A stretch of DNA of 64,000 bases from Acidobacteriota bacterium. Lineage in GTDB: Bacteria > Acidobacteriota > Terriglobia > Acidiferrales > UBA7541. The stretch spans positions 62,001 to 126,000 of the forward strand of contig JABCZK010000004.1 in assembly GCA_013289695.1 (NCBI GenBank), read 5' to 3'. The notes below the pieces were generated by a model. It saw nothing but the letters and a program-made list of their open reading frames with translations. It did no database searches and had not been told where the DNA came from. This document shows positions 58,041 to 64,000 of this stretch, in pieces (position 1 is the stretch's first letter; each line of letters starts with the position of its first letter). The translations under genes were made by a program, and so were the position numbers.

Positions 58041-58252
58041 CCTAGCACTCCATTTCATAAATACGATGAAGAGGGAATTACTTACAGCGTGAAGAAGCCT
58101 GTCGCCTCCCACAGGTTAACTCGGGCAACTTCGGTGAACATCTCCGAGAACCACTTTGCCTGGCGAGGCAAAAACTCAGGCGGCAGAAGACATGGGGAAA
58201 ATTCATGAAGATTGAGGCCGATTGCAGCAAGACCTGAGCGCAGCCACAGTTC
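58041..58252. other. Intergenic region, nothing recognised
   Basis: 212 bases between the convergent HPF-like and VWFA-like genes. No gene, repeat or clear terminator was seen. Confidence 0.3.
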
Positions 58253-59215
58253 TCACTTGGCATAATATCCAGCTCTGGTGTTCACCGTCAGATGGCGATC
58301 TTTCGTGGTCAATTTGATCTTGTGATATTTTCCATCCGAGTGCGCTCGCGCTGGCGTGTAGCCGATGCTGTACTGATTGCGCAGCGCCTCTTCGATCTGC
58401 GAATAGATGTCCTCGATTGACTGGCTCGCCGTCACCTCGAAGTATGCTCCGCCGGTCTCATTGGCCAGCCGGCGCAGCCCTTGCTTGCCATGTTCGCTGG
58501 CGATGGCGAGAATCGCGCCTATCACGGGACGGGAAAATGGCACAGGGTCGGAAAAGCGGATCGGATAGATGATGGTGTCTGCCCGTTGCGCGTATTCGAT
58601 TGCCGTGGTGATCGATGTCGGCTCCTTGAATGCCACGCCGTCCGACAGCAGAATGAAAGCCTTGCGGCCCATCAGCGGACGCATCGATGCTTCCGAAGAA
58701 TCCTTGATCGCGCTGAAGACCAGAGTGGAATCGCGCTCGGGAATTTTCAGCCGCGCGAGCGCTGACTCCAGTTCGCTGCGCGAAGATGTCGGGCCTTGCA
58801 AAGTTTCGACCTGCAGATCGAAGTGCACAACGAACGCCTCGTCCTTGCCCTCGCGCAGCACTTGATCCAGAAATGTGTAGCTTGCCCGCCGCTCTTGTTC
58901 CAGGACGCCTGTCTGGCTCCGGCTGGTGTCCACCAGAGGCCCGATGGTGAGAGGAAGGTCTGACTCTTGCGCGAAGTAGTCGATCCTCTGCTGCGCGCCA
59001 TCTTCCAACAATACAAAATCGTCGCGCGTCAGATTCTTCGCCACCTTTCCGTCGGCATCGTGAACCGTCGCGAAAAGTGTGACAACATTTACTCGACTGG
59101 AAATCGTGGGCCCCTGTTGCGCCGCGATCGCTGCACCCGAAGCAACCACCAGAATCGCCAGCGCGATCTGCGCTAGCCGGTCAATTCCTCCGACGATTCT
59201 GCGTCGAGCATACAT
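58253..59215 (-). CDS. Secreted VWFA-related domain protein
   Basis: 320 residues. A signal peptide (ALAILVVASGAAIAAQQ) precedes an N-terminal region with DGKVAKNLTRDDFVLLEDG and then a von Willebrand factor A-like fold. The metal site is altered: LVDTSRSQTG replaces the usual DxSxS. The ILLSDGVA segment and the C-terminal YSIGYTPARAHSDGKYHKIKL are typical of the VWFA-related family common in Acidobacteriota. The start is the ATG at 59215; one at 59233 adds six residues. Likely mediates envelope or matrix protein contacts. Confidence 0.88.
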   Translation of the reverse strand: MYARRRIVGGIDRLAQIALAILVVASGAAIAAQQGPTISSRVNVVTLFATVHDADGKVAKNLTRDDFVLLEDGAQQRIDYFAQESDLPLTIGPLVDTSRSQTGVLEQERRASYTFLDQVLREGKDEAFVVHFDLQVETLQGPTSSRSELESALARLKIPERDSTLVFSAIKDSSEASMRPLMGRKAFILLSDGVAFKEPTSITTAIEYAQRADTIIYPIRFSDPVPFSRPVIGAILAIASEHGKQGLRRLANETGGAYFEVTASQSIEDIYSQIEEALRNQYSIGYTPARAHSDGKYHKIKLTTKDRHLTVNTRAGYYAK

Positions 59216-59233
59216 AGACGTGGTGTAACACAT

Positions 59234-59566
59234 GGATGCACCAAGTGTTGCGTGGGTTTGTCAGCTTTTGTGACGGCCTGCCTTCCGCGCTATCGCCGCG
59301 CGCTCCCAACAAAGTGAAAGGCTCCCGCTTCGCGTCAAGCACACTCTTCCGGATAAATTCGTTTCGCGAAGACTTCCATTGCCCGGAATTCCGGATAGTA
59401 AGCGCAAGCCGTCCGCGCTATAAATAATCATATGAATCCGGTAAAATTCCTGGCGGGCGCAGCAGGGCGCGCATCTCGCCGCGGCGAGATTCTCGCAAAA
59501 GCCGCGAAGCCTAGCTCGCGCAAGTTCCAGGCCATCATTACGACGAACTAATAAAGGAGCACCAAC
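59234..59566. other. Divergent region before pgi with palindrome and small ORF
   Basis: 333 bases. A perfect 12-bp palindrome CCGGAATTCCGG lies at 59383-59394 and a TATAAA -10-like element at 59419-59424. A 39-codon frame starts with an ATG at 59432 and ends with a TAA at 59551, 16 bases before pgi; its product is Ala/Arg/Lys-rich and has no good ribosome binding site. It could be a leader peptide. Confidence 0.4.
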
Positions 59567-61240
59567 ATGGCGGCACGCACAAAATCCGCTGTAAAAGCCA
59601 AAGCCATCACGCCTCTCACCAAACGCAAGGCCTGGAAAGCTCTCGGCATCCATTATAAAAAGATCGCGAAAGTACATCTGCGAAAGCTCTTCGGGGACGA
59701 CCCCAAACGCGGCGAGCGCCTCACTCTGGAAGCCGCGGGCATTTTCCTCGATTACTCCAAGCACCGCATTAACGACCAGACCATCAAGCTGCTGCTGCAA
59801 CTGGCCGACGAGTCGCGTCTGCGCGAGCGCATTGACGCGATGTTCAGCGGGGAAAAAATAAATATCACTGAAAAGCGCGCGGTCCTGCACGTCGCACTGC
59901 GCGCACCCAAGGGCTCCTCCATCGTCGTTGACGGCGAAAATGTGGTGCCCGGCGTTCACGCTGTGCTAGACAAAATGGCTAGCTTCTGCGACCGCGTGCG
60001 CAGCGGAGCCTGGAAGGGCCACACCGGCAAGCGCATTCGCAACATCATTAATATTGGCATCGGCGGCTCCGATCTCGGCCCGGTAATGGCCTATGAAGCG
60101 CTGAAGCAATACAGCGAACGTGCTCTGACGTTCCGTTTCGTCTCCAACGTTGACGGAACGGATTTCGCCGAAGCCGTTCGTGACGTGGATCCGGCCGAAA
60201 CACTCTGGATCGTCTCGTCGAAAACTTTCACCACACTCGAAACCATGACCAATGCGCACACCGCGCGTGACTGGACGCTCAAGGGTTTGGGCGGCGATGA
60301 AAAATCCATCGCCAAGCATTTCGTCGCCGTCTCCACCAATGCCGCCGAAGTCACCAAGTTCGGAATTGATACCGCCAACATGTTCGAATTCTGGGACTGG
60401 GTCGGCGGGCGCTACTCGATGGATTCGGCGATCGGGCTTTCCACCATGCTCGCTATCGGTCCGGATAATTTTCGCGCGATGCTCAGCGGCTTCCACCAGA
60501 TGGACGAGCATTTCCGCACCGCTCCCTTCCAACAGAATTTGCCGGTGCTGATGGGCCTGCTGTCCATCTGGTATGGCGACTTTTTCGGCGCGCAGACTTC
60601 CGGCGTCTTTCCCTACGAGCAGTACCTGAAGCGCTTCCCGGCGTATTTGCAGCAGCTCACGATGGAGAGCAACGGCAAGCACGTTACGCTCGACGGTACT
60701 CACGTGAACTGCCAGACCGGAGCAATTTACTGGGGTGAGCCGGGAACCAACGGCCAGCATTCTTTCTACCAGCTGATCCATCAGGGAACGGAGCTCATTC
60801 CTTGCGACTTCATAGCGTTCGCGCAGGCACTCAATCCGGTCGGCCGCCACCACGACATGCTGCTGGCAAATGTGTTCGCCCAAGCCGAAGCCCTCGCGTT
60901 CGGCAAGACACCGGAACAAGTGAAGAAAGAAGGCACGCCGGACTGGCTCGTCCCGCATCGCGTGTTTGAAGGCAATCGCCCGTCGAACACAATTATTATG
61001 GACAAGCTCACGCCTGAAGCGCTCGGCAAGCTGGTCGCGCTTTACGAACACAGCGTATTCACGCAAGGCACCATCTGGCACATTGATTCGTTCGACCAGT
61101 GGGGCGTGGAACTCGGCAAGGTTCTGGCGCAACGCATCATTCCCGAAATCGAAAGCGCCACGGAGCCTAAGCTCGCGCACGACAGTTCCACAAACAGTTT
61201 GATCCGTCGCTACCGCAAACTGAGGAAAATCTCGTCCTGA
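59567..61240 (+). CDS. pgi: Glucose-6-phosphate isomerase
   Basis: Interconverts glucose 6-phosphate and fructose 6-phosphate. 557 residues, full length. The PGI signatures [12 protein letters not shown] and [12 protein letters not shown] are present, along with GIGGSDLGP and VSSKTFTT. The first 20 residues are basic and Ala/Lys-rich. The ATG at 59567 has AAAGGAG at ideal spacing. Confidence 0.97.
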   Translation: MAARTKSAVKAKAITPLTKRKAWKALGIHYKKIAKVHLRKLFGDDPKRGERLTLEAAGIFLDYSKHRINDQTIKLLLQLADESRLRERIDAMFSGEKINITEKRAVLHVALRAPKGSSIVVDGENVVPGVHAVLDKMASFCDRVRSGAWKGHTGKRIRNIINIGIGGSDLGPVMAYEALKQYSERALTFRFVSNVDGTDFAEAVRDVDPAETLWIVSSKTFTTLETMTNAHTARDWTLKGLGGDEKSIAKHFVAVSTNAAEVTKFGIDTANMFEFWDWVGGRYSMDSAIGLSTMLAIGPDNFRAMLSGFHQMDEHFRTAPFQQNLPVLMGLLSIWYGDFFGAQTSGVFPYEQYLKRFPAYLQQLTMESNGKHVTLDGTHVNCQTGAIYWGEPGTNGQHSFYQLIHQGTELIPCDFIAFAQALNPVGRHHDMLLANVFAQAEALAFGKTPEQVKKEGTPDWLVPHRVFEGNRPSNTIIMDKLTPEALGKLVALYEHSVFTQGTIWHIDSFDQWGVELGKVLAQRIIPEIESATEPKLAHDSSTNSLIRRYRKLRKISS

Positions 61241-61618
61241 CGTCTGCACTGACCTTGACCGATGCGCGCCGGTTCACGATCTCGCGGCAGCGCGCGTTAT
61301 TATGGCCAGCCGCGAAGATATAATCTTCGTGTGAAGTGTCTGGCGGATGGAATCCCGGCTGGCGCAAGTGCAACCGGCGTTGCCGTTCCGCAGAACCGTT
61401 CAGTGGGACATTGAAGGCGCGCGAAATTCTCATGTCGTCGCAACGCGCGTGGGATTGTCCGGACTTTTACAAAAGAATCACTCGATTTACCGCACTTTCT
61501 GCGATTCATCACAAATATCTATCGAATGCATCCACGTAGCTGACGCCATCAAATTTCTATTGGATGCATCAGCTTTGTGAGTTTTACTGTACGGTTCCGC
61601 ATGAGTTAGTTATGTATC
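61241..61618. other. Region upstream of gltB with inverted repeats
   Basis: 378 bases without a gene. A perfect 7-bp inverted repeat CGAAGAT/ATCTTCG with a 3-base loop (61313-61329) encloses a TATAAT-like sequence (61319-61324). A second inverted repeat ATGCATCC/GGATGCAT (61526-61533 and 61562-61569) lies 50-93 bases before the gltB ATG. Confidence 0.4.
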
Positions 61619-64000
61619 ATGCGGCGTTCGCGTTCCAAGCCGGAAGTGGACCACGATGCCTGCGGCGTCGGGTTTATCGCCCAGCTGGGGAGCACTGGCT
61701 CGCGAGACGTCGTTGAGCGTGCTCTCACCGCGCTGGAGCGCCTTTGTCATCGCGGCGGAGTTGACGCGGACGGACTGAGCGGCGACGGCGCAGGCATCCT
61801 GACGCCGATTCCGAAGGAATTCATCCGCAAGTGTGCCCGCGAAATAAACATTCAGTTGCCGGAATCGTTCGGCATGGGTATGGCCTTCATTGCTCCCGGC
61901 CAGGAATTCGCCGCCCGCGCGTCGGTTGAATCCTCAGCACGAGAATTAGGATTGCGTTGTCTCGGCTGGCGCGAAGTGCCCACGCATCCCTCGCTGCTTG
62001 GTCCCTGCGCGCTGGCTACATTACCGTTAATACAGCAATGTTTTTTCGCTACCGACGATTCCTCCGCCGATCTGGAGCGCCAGCTTTTCCTGATGCGCAA
62101 ACGAGTCGAATCCGGCGCGACCTCCGGGATTTATTTCTGCTCGCTATCGTCACATTCGCTCGTTTATAAAGGATTGCTCACGCCACTGCAGCTTGCCGCT
62201 TTCTATGCGGATTTGGCGTGCCCGGATTTCGTCGCGCCATTCGCCATCTTTCACCAGCGCTATTCCACCAATACCAACCCGTCGTGGCAGCTCGCGCAGC
62301 CTTTCCGATTTGTCGCGCACAACGGCGAAATCAATACGATCAGCGCCAACCGCCGCTGGACGCGTGCACGTGAGGGCGCGCTGCGGCAGGAATTCGGCGC
62401 GCAGGATCGCTTTCGCGTTTTGGAAGAAAGCGTGAGCGACTCGGCCAGCTTCGATAATGCGCTCGAAGTTCGATTGCGGCAGGGCTCCAGCGTCGCCGCC
62501 GCGATGCTGCGCATGGTCCCGCCGGCATGGGAGAGCGATCCGCAAACCGGTCCCAAGCTTCGGCGCTTTCTGCAAAAAGCAACGCGCGAACAGGAACCGT
62601 GGGATGGTCCGGCTGCGCTGGTGTTCAGCGATGGCCGCATGGTAGGTGCGAAGCTCGACCGCAACGGACTTCGCCCCATTCGCTACACGCTCACCTCCGA
62701 CGGATTGCTCGTAGTCGGCTCGGAAGTGGGCATCGCGGATCTGCGTGGCAAACAAATCGCGGAACGCAATCGGCTCGGCCCCGGAGAGATTTTCCTGGTG
62801 GACTCGATAGCAGGAGCAATTTTCCGTGGCAACAACGAAGTGTCCGAATTACTCGGCGCGGAACCGAGCCGCGTCGGCTGCCGTGACCGGGATTCGCAGA
62901 CCCGCATCGCGCGGCTGGAAAGCGTCGCAACAGTTCCTTACGCATCCGAGGTTGAGCCGCGACGGTTGGCTGCAGCGATGGGTTGGACCGAGGATCAGTT
63001 TCGTCTTTTATTTCAGCCGCTCGGCCGCGAAGGGAAGGAAGCCGTGTGGAGCATGGGCGACGATGCGCCGCCCGCATTCCTTTCGTCCGTCAAGCGTCCG
63101 CTGTGGGATTATTGCAAGCAGCGTTTTGCGCAGGTAACCAATCCACCCATTGATCCGCTGCGCGAAGTGCACGTCATGTCTCTCGATGTGTATTTGGATC
63201 CAAACATTGTGGCCGGCTCGCCGGTGCTCGATGCAGGCCACGTCGCGGCTCTAGCGAACCGACTCGGCAGTCCGCTGCAGCGCATTGATTTCACATTTGA
63301 TGTAGCCGGTGGAACAGAAGCCGCCCGCGCGGCGTTGCAACGCGTCCGCCAGGATATTTCCGCCGCTATCACCCTTGCCGTCAACGAGAAACCCGCCGTG
63401 ATTATGCTGAGTGATCGCGAAGCCAACCAACAGCGTGCCGCGCTTCCTGCTTTGCTCGCGGTTTCCGCCGCGTGGAAGGAGATGGTTCGCCTGGGCGCTC
63501 ACGATGTGCCGCTCGTCGTCGAATCCGGCCAGGTGATTGAAACCCATCACATCGCGTTGCTGATCGCCGTGGGCGCGAGCGCCGTGTTGCCGTATCTCGC
63601 GATGGAGCTTTCGGAGAACCTGAAACCGGGCGGCGCGGTAAGCTATCGCGTAGCGGTCGAAGCAGGGCTGCGCAAAGTTCTCGCGCGCATGGGCATTTCG
63701 ACGGTCGCGAGTTATCGCAATAGCCAACTGTTTGAAACTGTCGGCTTGGACGAAGATATTTGCGAGGAATTCTTCGAAGACGCCTCCGCGAGTCTTGGCG
63801 GCAAAAGCCTCGACGACATTCTTGAGACGAGCATCCACTCACACGTTCGCGCATTCGCGGCGGGCGGTGCTCCGATGCAAGACTCCGGGTTGTATCGCTT
63901 CCGCCACGCTGGAGAGCGCCATTCTACTTCGCCCGAACTCGTGCACCGCATGCACGCGTATCTGAAATCGCCGACGCCGGAAAAATACGCGGCGTATTCC
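61619..64000 (+). CDS. gltB: Glutamate synthase, large subunit (N-terminal part; runs off window)
   Basis: Makes glutamate from glutamine and 2-oxoglutarate. 794 codons are visible. The class II glutamine amidotransferase begins with the nucleophile Cys15 in HDACGVGFIA after a 14-residue propeptide-like start. RGGVDADGLSGDGAG, FHQRYSTNTNPSW and FRFVAHNGEINT are conserved marks of the Gln site. The central domain follows (AIFRGNNEVSEL, then PPIDPLREVHVMSLD). The FMN-binding synthase domain and the C-terminal beta helix lie beyond base 64000. The ATG at 61619 has no clear ribosome binding site. Confidence 0.96.
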   Translation, partial: MRRSRSKPEVDHDACGVGFIAQLGSTGSRDVVERALTALERLCHRGGVDADGLSGDGAGILTPIPKEFIRKCAREINIQLPESFGMGMAFIAPGQEFAARASVESSARELGLRCLGWREVPTHPSLLGPCALATLPLIQQCFFATDDSSADLERQLFLMRKRVESGATSGIYFCSLSSHSLVYKGLLTPLQLAAFYADLACPDFVAPFAIFHQRYSTNTNPSWQLAQPFRFVAHNGEINTISANRRWTRAREGALRQEFGAQDRFRVLEESVSDSASFDNALEVRLRQGSSVAAAMLRMVPPAWESDPQTGPKLRRFLQKATREQEPWDGPAALVFSDGRMVGAKLDRNGLRPIRYTLTSDGLLVVGSEVGIADLRGKQIAERNRLGPGEIFLVDSIAGAIFRGNNEVSELLGAEPSRVGCRDRDSQTRIARLESVATVPYASEVEPRRLAAAMGWTEDQFRLLFQPLGREGKEAVWSMGDDAPPAFLSSVKRPLWDYCKQRFAQVTNPPIDPLREVHVMSLDVYLDPNIVAGSPVLDAGHVAALANRLGSPLQRIDFTFDVAGGTEAARAALQRVRQDISAAITLAVNEKPAVIMLSDREANQQRAALPALLAVSAAWKEMVRLGAHDVPLVVESGQVIETHHIALLIAVGASAVLPYLAMELSENLKPGGAVSYRVAVEAGLRKVLARMGISTVASYRNSQLFETVGLDEDICEEFFEDASASLGGKSLDDILETSIHSHVRAFAAGGAPMQDSGLYRFRHAGERHSTSPELVHRMHAYLKSPTPEKYAAYS

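Noticed and set aside
59966..61249. 427-codon open frame on the minus strand opposite pgi
   Set aside because: Pgi motifs are on the plus strand, and the antisense product has no recognisable domain.

Overview
The window is a GC-rich, densely coded bacterial chromosome segment with about 47 protein genes, one structural RNA gene (RNase P RNA) and one frameshifted gene. I see no tRNA, rRNA, CRISPR array, transposase or phage gene. The gene set is that of a didermic heterotroph: LpxD and an LpxL-type acyltransferase, an RND pump, hopanoid genes, PilZ and DUF4097 proteins, a VWFA-related secreted protein and an S55-type protease. This mix points to Acidobacteriota, probably Terriglobia. That placement is inference from gene content, not from a marker gene.

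Layout. 1-3.2 kb (minus): coupled operon of an APC amino-acid permease, a PLC-like secreted protein and adenosine deaminase (cut by the window edge). 3.4-10.5 kb: PcrA/UvrD helicase, a VTT membrane protein, a YdjM-type membrane protein, a lipid kinase and LigA. 10.6-11.2 kb: a small secreted protein broken by one frameshift. 11.32-11.90 kb: an unusually long rnpB. 12-16.7 kb: GlpK, dienelactone hydrolase, aldo/keto reductase, MBL-fold hydrolase. 16.8-19.1 kb: divergent TetR/DHA2 exporter pair with a palindromic operator and a probable CTG start. 19.2-21.3 kb: DUF488, HAD phosphatase, 6-phosphogluconolactonase. 21.5-25.9 kb: RND efflux pair. 26.1-28.6 kb: three PilZ proteins around a threonine dehydratase-like enzyme. 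28.6-32.8 kb (minus): an S55-type protein followed by a secreted beta-propeller. 32.9-34.2 kb: AroA. 34.2-37.7 kb (minus): a five-gene ECF sigma / anti-sigma / Lia-like membrane module with a matching ECF promoter. 37.9-41.6 kb: flippase-like protein, NrdR, GNAT, a degenerate alpha/beta hydrolase. 41.6-45.4 kb: ArnT-like glycosyltransferase, LpxL-like acyltransferase, LpxD. 45.7-55.5 kb: hopanoid operon (shc, hpnA, hpnG, two zinc dehydrogenases, an hpnC-hpnD fusion, hpnE). 55.9-64 kb: zinc-ribbon protein, DUF72, HPF-like factor, VWFA protein, Pgi and the start of glutamate synthase.

The most interesting unit is the hopanoid operon. It encodes squalene synthesis from farnesyl diphosphate (HpnC-D fusion plus HpnE), cyclisation (Shc) and side-chain processing (HpnG, HpnA). 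Two zinc dehydrogenases lie directly behind HpnG, where an as yet unassigned reduction of ribosylhopane to bacteriohopanetetrol would be needed. The operon has a clear sigma70-type promoter and a leader of about 230 nt that can form mutually exclusive hairpins. The second most interesting unit is the ECF sigma module, which looks like a self-regulated envelope-stress circuit ending in a membrane-anchored DUF4097 beta-strand protein.
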